Shown: positions 1 through 7,369 of the stretch, one piece after another
Layout: each line of letters opens with the position of its first letter
How positions within the stretch are numbered: position 1 is the first letter of the stretch
Origin: Bacteroidota bacterium
Lineage (GTDB): Bacteria > Bacteroidota > Bacteroidia > Chitinophagales > Chitinophagaceae
Reading direction: 5' to 3'
NCBI GenBank assembly: GCA_947463975.1
Contig: CANHUW010000002.1
Coordinates: 1 to 31,610 of the forward strand
DNA length: 31,610 nt
Translations under genes and position numbers: made by a program
The notes under the pieces: model-generated
Database searches by the model: none
What the model saw: the letters and a program-made list of their open reading frames with translations, nothing else
Told to the model about the DNA's origin: nothing

Positions 1-1
1 A

Positions 2-1702
2 GCTTTAGCAAGAGGAGAGTTAAGAGCTATTGGTGCTACTACCTTAGCGGAGTACCAAAAATTCTTTGAAAAAGACAAAGCATTAGAGCGTAGATTTCAA
101 AAAGTAATGATTGATGAACCTAGTAAAGAAGATGCTATATCTATTTTAAGAGGATTGAAAGAAAAATACGAGACGCATCACCATGTTAGAATTAAAGATG
201 AAGCGATTATTGCTGCAGTAGAATTGTCTAGTAGATATATCACCGATCGTTTCTTGCCTGATAAAGCCATAGATTTAATCGATGAAAGTGCTGCAAAGTT
301 AAGATTGGAGATGAATTCAATGCCAGAGGAATTAGATACTTTAATCAGACAAATTCGCCAATTGGAAATTGAGCGTGAAGCTATTAAAAGAGAGAATAAT
401 CCAGATCAGTTAAAAGCTTTGAATATTGAGATTAGCAATTTGACGGTAGAACAAGATACTTTAAAAGCCAAATGGTCTCAAGAGAAAGAATTGGTAGATA
501 GAGTACAAAAATGTAAAACCAATATCGAACAGTTTAAGCAGGAAGCAGAAGTAGCTGAAAGAAATGGTGACTATGGTAAAGTAGCCGAGATAAGATATGG
601 TAAGATTAAGGAAGAAGAAATTCAATTAGTAGCATTTACGCAACAATTAAATGAGTTTGGTACCACTGGTAAAAGATTAATGAAGGAAGAAGTAGATGCA
701 GAAGATATTGCAGAAAATATTGCCAAGGCAACAGGCATTCCGGTAAGCAAGATGATGCAATCTGAAAGAGAGAAATTATTGCATTTAGAAGACGAGTTGC
801 ATCAAAGAGTGATTGGGCAAGAAGAAGCCATCACAGCAGTGTCTGATGCCATTAGAAGAAGTAGGGCTGGATTGCAAGATCCAAGAAAACCCATTGGGTC
901 ATTTATCTTCTTGGGAACGACTGGTGTTGGTAAGACCGAATTAGCGAAGGCTTTAGCCAACTACCTATTTGATGATGATAGCATGATGACCAGAATTGAT
1001 ATGAGTGAATATCAAGAAAAACATTCGGTGTCAAGATTGGTGGGAGCGCCTCCAGGCTATGTGGGATATGATGAAGGTGGCCAATTGACTGAAGCGGTTA
1101 GAAGAAAACCATATAGTGTAGTATTACTAGATGAGATTGAAAAAGCGCATCCTGATGTATGGAATATTTTGTTACAGGTATTAGATGATGGGCATTTAAC
1201 AGATAATAAAGGCAGGACGGTTAATTTTAAGAATACTATTATTATTATGACTAGTAATATTGGTAGTCATTTGATTCAAGATGCTTTTGAAGGAGTAACA
1301 GATAAAAACGTAGAACAGAAGACAGAGCAATCTAAGACCGAAGTAATGGCTTTGTTAAAACAAACCATTCGTCCTGAATTTTTAAATAGAGTAGATGAGA
1401 TTATCATGTTCTCACCTTTGTTACAAAAACAAATGGCGGCCATTGTGAAAATTCAATTGAATAATTTAAAACATTTGGTAGCCGAAAGCGGAATGCAAAT
1501 TGAGTTTAGTGATTATTTGATTGAATATTTATCAGAACAAGGGTTTGATATGCAATTAGGTGCCAGACCTCTAAAAAGATTAATTCAAAAATTAGTAGTG
1601 AACGAATTAAGTAAGAAAATTTTGAGCGGAGAAATTGATCAGTCTAAGAAAGTACTTATAGATATTTTTGATGGCATCATAGTTTTTAGAAACGAAGCCT
1701 AA
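2..1702 (+). CDS. clpB: ATP-dependent disaggregase ClpB, 5'-truncated by window edge
   Basis: This is the C-terminal 566 residues of ClpB, the AAA+ disaggregase that threads aggregated protein through its ring with DnaK. The reading frame is open from base 2 and starts inside the first ATPase domain (LARGELRAIGATT, then LERRFQKV), so the true start lies outside the window. Next come the RFLPDKAIDLIDESAA stretch, a charged coiled-coil middle domain (about bases 305-690), and the second ATPase domain with Walker A GTTGVGKT (914-937), Walker B VVLLDEIEKAH and the RPEFLNRVDEI sensor region. The D2 Walker A has Thr where Pro is usual (GPTGVGKT), which should be harmless because the Gly/Lys/Thr positions are intact. 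A strong terminator follows the stop. Identity is very confident. Confidence 0.97.
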   Translation, partial: ALARGELRAIGATTLAEYQKFFEKDKALERRFQKVMIDEPSKEDAISILRGLKEKYETHHHVRIKDEAIIAAVELSSRYITDRFLPDKAIDLIDESAAKLRLEMNSMPEELDTLIRQIRQLEIEREAIKRENNPDQLKALNIEISNLTVEQDTLKAKWSQEKELVDRVQKCKTNIEQFKQEAEVAERNGDYGKVAEIRYGKIKEEEIQLVAFTQQLNEFGTTGKRLMKEEVDAEDIAENIAKATGIPVSKMMQSEREKLLHLEDELHQRVIGQEEAITAVSDAIRRSRAGLQDPRKPIGSFIFLGTTGVGKTELAKALANYLFDDDSMMTRIDMSEYQEKHSVSRLVGAPPGYVGYDEGGQLTEAVRRKPYSVVLLDEIEKAHPDVWNILLQVLDDGHLTDNKGRTVNFKNTIIIMTSNIGSHLIQDAFEGVTDKNVEQKTEQSKTEVMALLKQTIRPEFLNRVDEIIMFSPLLQKQMAAIVKIQLNNLKHLVAESGMQIEFSDYLIEYLSEQGFDMQLGARPLKRLIQKLVVNELSKKILSGEIDQSKKVLIDIFDGIIVFRNEA

Positions 1703-1718
1703 TCATTGTGTTATTTTA

Positions 1719-1750
1719 AGCCCCAGGCCGATGGTTCTGGGGCTTTTTAT
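1719..1750 (+). terminator. Rho-independent terminator after clpB
   Basis: A perfect 8-bp stem AGCCCCAG (1719-1726) pairs with CTGGGGCT (1737-1744) across a 10-nt loop and runs into a T tract. It lies 17 nt after the clpB stop. An in-frame ATG at 1731 lies inside the loop and should not be used as the start of the next gene. Confidence 0.9.
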
Positions 1751-1751
1751 T

Positions 1752-1759
1752 TATATTTG
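1752..1759 (+). promoter_or_regulatory. Bacteroidota -7 box (TATATTTG) for the MFS gene
   Basis: TATATTTG matches the TAnnTTTG -7 consensus. It ends 4 nt before the ATG at 1764, so transcription would begin at or very near the start codon. I see no clear TTTG at the -33 position; the terminator occupies that space. Confidence 0.6.
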
Positions 1760-1763
1760 TCGA

Positions 1764-2984
1764 ATGGCAAACAATAATAGACAAGCTGCAGTAGGATTTA
1801 TCTTTTTTACACTCGTGATTGATATTGTTGGATTGGGTATCATTATTCCAGTGGTACCAGCTTTAATTAAAGGTTTAATTCATACAGAGGATATTAGTAA
1901 GGTTTCTTTATATGGTGGCTGGTTAACATTTTTATATGCTACCATGCAGTTTTTATTTTCTCCATTGATTGGTAGTTTAAGTGATCGCTATGGTAGAAGA
2001 CCTGTATTGTTATTTTCTATGTTGGGTTTTGGTTTAGATTATTTATTCTTAGCTTTTGCACCAAGCATTTTTTGGTTGTTTGTGGGTAGAACCATTTCAG
2101 GGATTACAGGTGCAAGTATTACTACTGCGTCAGCTTATATCGCCGATATTAGCGATGATACCAATAGAGCCAAAAATTTTGGAATGATTGGAGCTGCATT
2201 CGGAATTGGTTTTATCATTGGTCCGATGTTGGGTGGAATACTTGGAGAGTATGGACATAAATTACCTTTCATTGTCGCCGCATGTTTGGCCCTGGTAAAT
2301 GCATTGTACGGATATTTTGTTTTGCCAGAGTCTTTGGCTCCATCAAATCGTAGAAATTTTGAATGGAAAAGATCTAATCCTTTGAGTTCTCTATTGCATT
2401 TAAGATCTTATCCAGCGGTGTCAGGTTTAATTGTTTGTTTATTTTTTGTTTACTTAGCAGCTCATGCAGTTCAAAGCAATTGGAGTTATGCCAATATTGA
2501 AAAGTTTAAATGGAGCCCAAAAACAATTGGATTATCTTTAGCGATGGTGGGTGTGCTCATAGGTTTAGTGCAAGGTGTTTTAATTCGTTTTTTGAATCCT
2601 AAGTTAGGGGATAAGAAAAGTGTTTATTATGGAATTGCTTTATATGCAATAGGTCTTATTTTATTTGCTTTTGCTAGTTCTTCTTGGATGATGTTCGCTT
2701 TTTTGATTCCTTATTGTTTAGGGGGTATTTCTGGCCCAGCATTACAGTCGCTTATTTCGGTTCATGTACCAAAGAATCAACAAGGCGAATTACAAGGATC
2801 TCTTACCAGTATAATGAGCGTCACTTCCATCATTGGGCCATTGGTAATGACCAGTTTGTTTGCCTATTTCACTAAAGCGAGTAATCCAATTTATTTTCCA
2901 GGTGCTTCTTTCTTATTGGGGGCAGTTTTTATGGTGATTAGTGGAGTGTTTGCTTATATGGTTTTAAATAAAGAAACTAAGTAA
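1764..2984 (+). CDS. TCR/Tet-family MFS drug:H+ antiporter-like transporter
   Basis: A 406-residue inner-membrane transporter of the major facilitator superfamily, with 12 predicted hydrophobic segments. Motif A is G70-SLSDRYGRRP, with the Asp-Arg pair typical of drug:proton antiporters. The stretch ALDYLFLAFAPSIFWLFVGR-like region, AYIADISD and the antiporter motif GIGFIIGPMLGG closely resemble the TetA(A/B/C) group. The family exports tetracyclines and other amphiphilic compounds, but related chromosomal members in this phylum are common and their substrates mostly unknown; resistance is not implied. I chose ATG 1764 over in-frame ATG 1731 because 1731 lies within the clpB terminator and 1764 follows a -7 box. 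Family confident, substrate unknown. Confidence 0.88.
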   Translation: MANNNRQAAVGFIFFTLVIDIVGLGIIIPVVPALIKGLIHTEDISKVSLYGGWLTFLYATMQFLFSPLIGSLSDRYGRRPVLLFSMLGFGLDYLFLAFAPSIFWLFVGRTISGITGASITTASAYIADISDDTNRAKNFGMIGAAFGIGFIIGPMLGGILGEYGHKLPFIVAACLALVNALYGYFVLPESLAPSNRRNFEWKRSNPLSSLLHLRSYPAVSGLIVCLFFVYLAAHAVQSNWSYANIEKFKWSPKTIGLSLAMVGVLIGLVQGVLIRFLNPKLGDKKSVYYGIALYAIGLILFAFASSSWMMFAFLIPYCLGGISGPALQSLISVHVPKNQQGELQGSLTSIMSVTSIIGPLVMTSLFAYFTKASNPIYFPGASFLLGAVFMVISGVFAYMVLNKETK

Positions 2985-2990
2985 ATGAGT

Positions 2991-2998
2991 TATATTTG
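2991..2998 (+). promoter_or_regulatory. -7 box (TATATTTG) for the nucleoside phosphorylase-porin operon
   Basis: TATATTTG fits TAnnTTTG and lies 14 nt before the ATG at 3013, in the 28-nt gap after the transporter gene. No convincing -33 TTG is present at the usual distance (TTTT at 2962-2965 is too far), so this is a moderate call. Confidence 0.5.
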
Positions 2999-3012
2999 TG
3001 CCTAATTAAAGC

Positions 3013-3843
3013 ATGAATATGACCAACTTAATGACTCAATTACAAGAAACCGCTCAATTTATTCAATCAAAAATTGCTGTAAAAGCAGATACTGCTATCA
3101 TATTGGGCAGTGGATTGGGTAATTTATCTACTAAAATAGAAACTGAATTTGAAATTCCTTATACCGCTATTCCTAATTTTCCTGTAAGTACAGTAGAAGG
3201 TCATAAAGGACGCTTAATATTGGGAACTTTAAATGGACAAAAAGTTTGGGTTTTGGAAGGTCGTTTTCATTTTTATGAAGGGTATTCTCCAGAACAGGTT
3301 TCTTTTCCTGTAAGAGTACTAAAATTATTAGGTGTTCAAAATTTAATTCTATCCAATGCAGCAGGTGGTGTAAATCCTGATTATCAAGTGGGAGATTTAA
3401 TGATCATTAAAGATCATATTAGTTTTTTCACAATCAATCCCTTGATTGGTAAAAATGAGTCTGCTTTAGGAACTAGATTCCCAGATATGAGTGAGCCTTA
3501 TGCACAAGAGTTTATAGATAAAGCAAAAATAATTGCAGCAGCTCATCAAATTAAAGTACACGAGGGTGTTTATGTAGGAGTGACTGGTCCAACTTTTGAA
3601 ACTAGATCTGAGTATAAATTAATCAAATTTGTTGGAGGGGATGTTGTTGGAATGAGTACAGTTCAAGAAAATATCGCAGCGGTGCATTGTGGAATGCGTG
3701 TATTCGCAATTAGTGTAGTGACTGATTTGGGAATTCGTGAAGACAATAATGTAATTACGCATCAAGAAGTTTTAGAGGCAGCAAATGCTGCCGAACCTAA
3801 ATTAACTTTAATCATCAGTGATTTAGTCAAAGCTATCGCTTAA
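3013..3843 (+). CDS. Purine nucleoside phosphorylase, trimeric (PNP-I) type
   Basis: A 276-residue cytoplasmic enzyme that splits purine nucleosides with phosphate into base and (deoxy)ribose-1-phosphate. Family signatures appear in order: phosphate-binding GSGLG (about 32-36), GHKGRLILG, GRFHFYEGY, the SNAAGG loop, GVTGPTFETRSEY with the purine-contacting Glu, and VVGMSTVQENIAA. The length fits trimeric PNPs. At the position of human Asn243 (…SLITN…) this protein has Asp238 (SVVTDLG), a residue that influences 6-oxo versus 6-amino purine preference in mammalian PNP. Start ATG 3013 is used; ATG 3019 is also possible. It is followed after 8 nt by a porin gene, suggesting co-transcription. Family assignment is very confident; exact substrate range is inferred. 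Confidence 0.95.
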   Translation: MNMTNLMTQLQETAQFIQSKIAVKADTAIILGSGLGNLSTKIETEFEIPYTAIPNFPVSTVEGHKGRLILGTLNGQKVWVLEGRFHFYEGYSPEQVSFPVRVLKLLGVQNLILSNAAGGVNPDYQVGDLMIIKDHISFFTINPLIGKNESALGTRFPDMSEPYAQEFIDKAKIIAAAHQIKVHEGVYVGVTGPTFETRSEYKLIKFVGGDVVGMSTVQENIAAVHCGMRVFAISVVTDLGIREDNNVITHQEVLEAANAAEPKLTLIISDLVKAIA

Positions 3844-3851
3844 AATAAAAT

Positions 3852-5858
3852 ATGCCATTGAAGCGTTTTATTATTTTTGTTTGTTTTATTTTGATCAATG
3901 TATTTGCATTCGGGCAAATGCGTTCAGGCTCGTTTAATAGGATGTCTGGAATAGGTGGCAGAACGACTAAGTCTGGCGGGGCGGGTGACTCTTTGCAAAA
4001 AAGAGACCAAAATGCCGATTCAATTACTATCTTTTTTAAATTATATAATAGCAATGAAATCAAACAAAACGATTCTTCTATTAATGATTTTTATAAGCGA
4101 TTTCCATTACACTATACTTTATATAATTTAGGCAATACAGGAACAGCTGTAAATTCATATGTATTGTCACCTGTTTGGAAGGCGGGTTTTGATGCAGGCT
4201 TTCATCAATTTGAGCTATATAATTATACATTAGCAGCGACGCCATTTTATCAAACCACCAGACCGTTTACTGAGTTAACTTATTTATTGGGAGGAAAAGG
4301 GGAGCAATTGGTAGAATTAAAGCATACGCAAAATAAGAAGCAACAATTGAATTTTTCTTTTGATTATAGATTTAGTAATTCTCCCGGGAATGTTAAAAAT
4401 CAACAAGCTAATTTTAGTAATATGCGTATTACTGCGCATTTTCAATCCAAAAGAAAAAGATATGAAAGTTTTTGGGTGATGTTAAATAATAAAACAGCCT
4501 CTTCTGAAAACGGGGGTTTAGTGAATGCTGCAAGATTAGATAGCTTGGCTTTAAATAATCCGTATGAATTGGAGACAAGATTAGGGGTAAGTAGTGCTTC
4601 ATTTAGGAATCCATTTAATACCAATATTGCAACAGGTTCTATTTTCAAAGACAATACCTTTTTATGGAAACAAACATATGATGTAGGCCAAAAAGATTCA
4701 GTGGTTAAAGATACGGTGACTACCTATCTGTTTTATCCAAGATTAAGATTTCAGAATGAAATTAAATACCAACAACTTGAATATTTATTTCAAGACGCGG
4801 AGCCTAATGCAACTAACTATACTACTTATTTTAACTTTACCAATACCATCGAGGGTCCGATCAAATTCAGAGATCGATGGAATATTTTTAGTAATGAGTT
4901 TAGTTTAATAAGTTATCCTCAAAAAAACAACAGCAATCAATTTTTACAATTGGGTGCTGGTTTGTCTAATCAGTCAGGCAGTTTTCTGCAAAGAAAAGAT
5001 TGGTCTGCACAGGATAGTTATGGATTTGGCGCCTACAAGAATAAAACCAAGAATCAGGTCTGGGATGTAGATATATATGGTCAATTGTTTTTAGTAGGCT
5101 TTCATGCAGGTGATTATATTGCTAAAGCTTCCTTAACAAGTTTATTGAATAAAAAAGGGAATTATGTTCAATTGGCTTTTAACAACATTAATCGAACACC
5201 ATCAAGGAATGCCATGGGTATCACAGATTTTCCTATTCTAGGTCTGTCTGGTATTAAGAAAGAAAATCATGTTCAATTGATTGCCTCCACGGGTAACTTG
5301 AAAAAGGCATGGAAAGGTTCGGTGACCTATCAGTTAATCAATAACTATCAATATTATACTACAGGGTATAATGCAGCTATTTATCAGGGGACTATTCATT
5401 ATATCAATGCACAAATTGCCAATCAATTCAAATTGTCAAAGCATTGGAATTGGTATAATGAACTGCACTTGCAAATAGTGGATGAAACAAGCCCAATTAG
5501 AGTTCCTAAATTATTGACAAGACAAAGAATTGCCTTTGAGGGCGTTTTCTATAAGAACTTAAATATGTCTACCGGTTTAGAATTTATTTATCATACGGCG
5601 TTTAAAGCTGAGGATTATATGCCTATGACTGGGCAGTTCTATGTTCAAAACGATTTTATGTTGAGCAATCGACCAATGGTGAATGCATTTTATCACATGA
5701 TGATTAAAAGGCTTAAAGCATACATTAGGGTAGAGAATCTACATACCTTATTACCCTCTAGTAATACATTAGGGAATCATTACAATTTTTCTGCAAGAAA
5801 CTACCCTGGAACAGGTATTTGGGTGCGAGTGGGCGTTTGGTGGCATTTTATTAATTAA
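3852..5858 (+). CDS. Putative outer membrane porin (Porin_10-like)
   Basis: A 668-residue outer membrane protein. The N-terminus is a signal peptide (MPLKRF, hydrophobic core, cleavage near AFGQ), followed by a basic Gly/Ser-rich linker. The region HYTLYNLGNTGTA and the stretch around ATPFYQTTRPFTELTYLLG match what I know of the Bacteroidota 'putative porin' family. The rest is alternating polar/aromatic beta-strand sequence with many Asn/Tyr, ending WVRVGVWWHFIN, as expected for a barrel with a C-terminal aromatic strand. It sits 8 nt behind the purine nucleoside phosphorylase gene and is probably in the same transcript, which makes nucleoside or nucleotide-breakdown uptake a possible role, though that is only inference. 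Family confident, substrate unknown. Confidence 0.82.
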   Translation: MPLKRFIIFVCFILINVFAFGQMRSGSFNRMSGIGGRTTKSGGAGDSLQKRDQNADSITIFFKLYNSNEIKQNDSSINDFYKRFPLHYTLYNLGNTGTAVNSYVLSPVWKAGFDAGFHQFELYNYTLAATPFYQTTRPFTELTYLLGGKGEQLVELKHTQNKKQQLNFSFDYRFSNSPGNVKNQQANFSNMRITAHFQSKRKRYESFWVMLNNKTASSENGGLVNAARLDSLALNNPYELETRLGVSSASFRNPFNTNIATGSIFKDNTFLWKQTYDVGQKDSVVKDTVTTYLFYPRLRFQNEIKYQQLEYLFQDAEPNATNYTTYFNFTNTIEGPIKFRDRWNIFSNEFSLISYPQKNNSNQFLQLGAGLSNQSGSFLQRKDWSAQDSYGFGAYKNKTKNQVWDVDIYGQLFLVGFHAGDYIAKASLTSLLNKKGNYVQLAFNNINRTPSRNAMGITDFPILGLSGIKKENHVQLIASTGNLKKAWKGSVTYQLINNYQYYTTGYNAAIYQGTIHYINAQIANQFKLSKHWNWYNELHLQIVDETSPIRVPKLLTRQRIAFEGVFYKNLNMSTGLEFIYHTAFKAEDYMPMTGQFYVQNDFMLSNRPMVNAFYHMMIKRLKAYIRVENLHTLLPSSNTLGNHYNFSARNYPGTGIWVRVGVWWHFIN

Positions 5859-5901
5859 GGAAAATATGTTTTTTAACAATTTTTATTGATGTAGTTGTAC
5901 T

Positions 5902-5909
5902 TAACTTTG
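5902..5909 (+). promoter_or_regulatory. -7 box (TAACTTTG) for the metal-handling genes
   Basis: TAACTTTG matches TAnnTTTG exactly and ends 5 nt before the ATG at 5915, predicting a leaderless or nearly leaderless mRNA. A TTG at 5886-5888 is too close to serve as -33; a T-rich run lies further upstream. Confidence 0.55.
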
Positions 5910-5914
5910 TATCA

Positions 5915-6277
5915 ATGAAAAGCTTGTTGACTTTATTATTACTAATTTTTTACACTTTATCTAGTGTAGGGGCTTCTGTAAGCACCCACTATTGTATGGG
6001 TAAGGTAAGAAAATGTCAATGTAATAAGGCTCAAGAAGCATCTAATAAAGTTCATTGTTGTAAGGATACGGTAAAATTTGTAAAAGCACAAGATGTTCAT
6101 GCTCCTCAATTTGCACCTGATCAACAAAAGCTAAGCCATACAACTTCTGTTGAATTATTAAATTATGCCATTACAGAAGACCATTTTCCAGCAAATTTAT
6201 TCTCTTACAGGAAGCTCTATATAAATAGGTCGTCTGATCCACCTATTTATAAGCTTGTTTGTCATTATAGAATTTGA
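5915..6277 (+). CDS. HYC_CC_PP-family exported Cys/His-rich protein
   Basis: A 120-residue protein with a signal peptide or membrane anchor (MKSLLTLLLLIFYTLSSVGA). It carries the motifs that name the HYC_CC_PP family: H25-Y-C27, C34xC36, H47-C48-C49 and P109-P110, plus a C-terminal C116-H117. No enzymatic fold is evident. The density of Cys and His and the position ahead of an HMA-domain protein and an RND metal pump suggest periplasmic binding of a soft metal such as copper; that function is inferred from context, since the family is uncharacterised as far as I know. A -7 box lies directly upstream. An AT-rich inverted repeat follows the stop (6281-6310). Confidence 0.8.
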   Translation: MKSLLTLLLLIFYTLSSVGASVSTHYCMGKVRKCQCNKAQEASNKVHCCKDTVKFVKAQDVHAPQFAPDQQKLSHTTSVELLNYAITEDHFPANLFSYRKLYINRSSDPPIYKLVCHYRI

Positions 6278-6341
6278 TACAATACAATTTTGTCGAAACA
6301 TTATTGTATTCCTTTATTTTTTTAATTATCAAATTTATTTT

Positions 6342-6785
6342 ATGAAAAACGTATTATTAACTTCTTTATTGATTGTTTTCACTTCTATTGTTTCTTTTGG
6401 ACAAAATAGTTCTAAAATCAAAGTATCTGGCAACTGTGGTATGTGTAAAAAAAATATTGAAACTGCTGCAAAAGCAGCAGGAGCAATGACTGCTGCATGG
6501 GATAAAAATACCAAATTATTGACTGTTACCTATAATGCTTCTTCTACTTCTACTGACAAAATGGAAACTGCCATTGCAAATGCGGGATATGATACTGAAC
6601 ATCAAACAGCTTCAAACGAAGCATATAGTAAATTAGAAGAATGTTGTCAATATGATAGAGTAGTAAAAACAGCCTCAAAAGATATGTCTTGTTGTAAAGA
6701 CAAGTCTTGCGCTCAAGACAAAGGGGAGTGTTGCAAAAAAGACGCAACATGTGCTAAAGATAAATCTTGTTGCAAAAAGGGATAA
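6342..6785 (+). CDS. Exported heavy-metal-associated (HMA) domain protein with Cys-rich tail
   Basis: A 147-residue protein. Residues 1-20 form a signal peptide ending SFGQ. Residues 25-85 resemble the HMA fold of copper chaperones, with the metal site G30-N-C32-G-M-C35 and the rest of a ferredoxin-like domain. After that comes a tail with ten cysteines: C101C102, C117C118, C123, C130C131, C137, C143C144, spaced by Lys/Asp (repeats of CCKDKSC and CAKDKSCC type). The tail looks metallothionein-like in composition. Start ATG 6342 is chosen because it gives the signal peptide; upstream in-frame codons encode no export signal. It is probably co-transcribed with the HYC_CC_PP gene 64 nt upstream and is followed by a strong terminator. 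The likely role is periplasmic copper or similar metal capture. Confidence 0.85.
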   Translation: MKNVLLTSLLIVFTSIVSFGQNSSKIKVSGNCGMCKKNIETAAKAAGAMTAAWDKNTKLLTVTYNASSTSTDKMETAIANAGYDTEHQTASNEAYSKLEECCQYDRVVKTASKDMSCCKDKSCAQDKGECCKKDATCAKDKSCCKKG

Positions 6786-6802
6786 TTACCTTTAATATTT
6801 TT

Positions 6803-6847
6803 AAAACCATTACTTATGAGTCGCATAAGTAATGGTTTTTTCTTTTA
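6803..6847 (+). terminator. Rho-independent terminator after the HMA gene
   Basis: A 16-bp perfect inverted repeat (6803-6818 with 6824-6839; arms AAAACCATTACTTATG and CATAAGTAATGGTTTT) with a 5-nt loop AGTCG runs into TTCTTTT. It lies 17 nt past the stop. It separates the two small metal-binding genes from the pump genes, implying two transcripts. The A-rich 5' arm means it may also work on the minus strand. Confidence 0.9.
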
Positions 6848-6916
6848 TACTATGTTCAACCTCAATAATTTAGAGTAATCCTAACTTAAAACCACTAAAA
6901 ATTAGGTATCTTTAAT

Positions 6917-7303
6917 GTGTTGAGAAAGTATGTAACCATATTATTAATGTCATTGTATTTGCTAGGTGCTACCGAAGCTTATCAGTTATTAAAAATGCCC
7001 TATTTGATAGAGCATTATAAAACACACAAGCAATTTAATCCTGCATTAAGTTTTTCTACATTTATTGATATACACTATTTCGAAAATCAAACTTATGATA
7101 GTGATTACCAACAAGATATGCAATTGCCTTTTAAATCTTCCAATCGCACTATATCATTATTGAATTTTGTAAGTCTATTTGTCCCTAAGCAAACCCTCCA
7201 GCCATTGCATTTGGATAGACTTTCTAAGAATTATATTCTTTATGATGACAAGAAGCATTTATCCAATGCACTCAAAAATATTTTTCAACCTCCCAAGGCA
7301 TAA
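6917..7303 (+). CDS. Small exported protein upstream of the metal pump (unrecognised)
   Basis: A 128-residue protein with an N-terminal hydrophobic segment (MLRKYVTILLMSLYLLGATEA) that reads as a signal peptide or anchor. The rest has no Cys but contains several His residues (IEHYKTHKQFNP, FIDIHYFENQ) and a charged segment YQQDMQLPFKS. I do not recognise a named family, but I have the impression that proteins of this type often precede CusA-like genes in this phylum. The start is GTG 6917 (TTG 6920 also possible); the ATG at 6915 is in another frame and hits a stop at once. TATCTTTA at 6907-6914 resembles a -7 box with one mismatch. A role in metal export is suggested only by position. Confidence 0.65.
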   Translation: MLRKYVTILLMSLYLLGATEAYQLLKMPYLIEHYKTHKQFNPALSFSTFIDIHYFENQTYDSDYQQDMQLPFKSSNRTISLLNFVSLFVPKQTLQPLHLDRLSKNYILYDDKKHLSNALKNIFQPPKA

Positions 7304-7319
7304 TTTTTTTTGTATTTTT

Positions 7320-7339
7320 CTATTTCTCTGGAGAAATAG
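7320..7339. promoter_or_regulatory. Perfect 9-bp dyad (CTATTTCTC-TG-GAGAAATAG) before cusA
   Basis: Arms 7320-7328 and 7331-7339 are perfect inverted repeats separated by 2 bp, 30 nt upstream of the pump gene start at 7370. A T-rich run precedes rather than follows it, so it is not a + strand terminator. It could be an operator for a dimeric regulator or an mRNA stem-loop. No regulator gene lies nearby. Confidence 0.45.
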
Positions 7340-7369
7340 TGTGTTCATTATATTGAAAAAGAAAGAATT

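Noticed and set aside
1731..1763. In-frame ATG 1731 extending the MFS transporter by 11 residues
   Set aside because: It lies in the loop of the clpB terminator, and the -7 box at 1752-1759 places the transcript start near 1764.
6281..6310. Inverted repeat AATACAAT/ATTGTATT followed by a T-rich run between the two small metal genes
   Set aside because: The stem has only two G-C pairs and a 14-nt loop, too weak to call a terminator.
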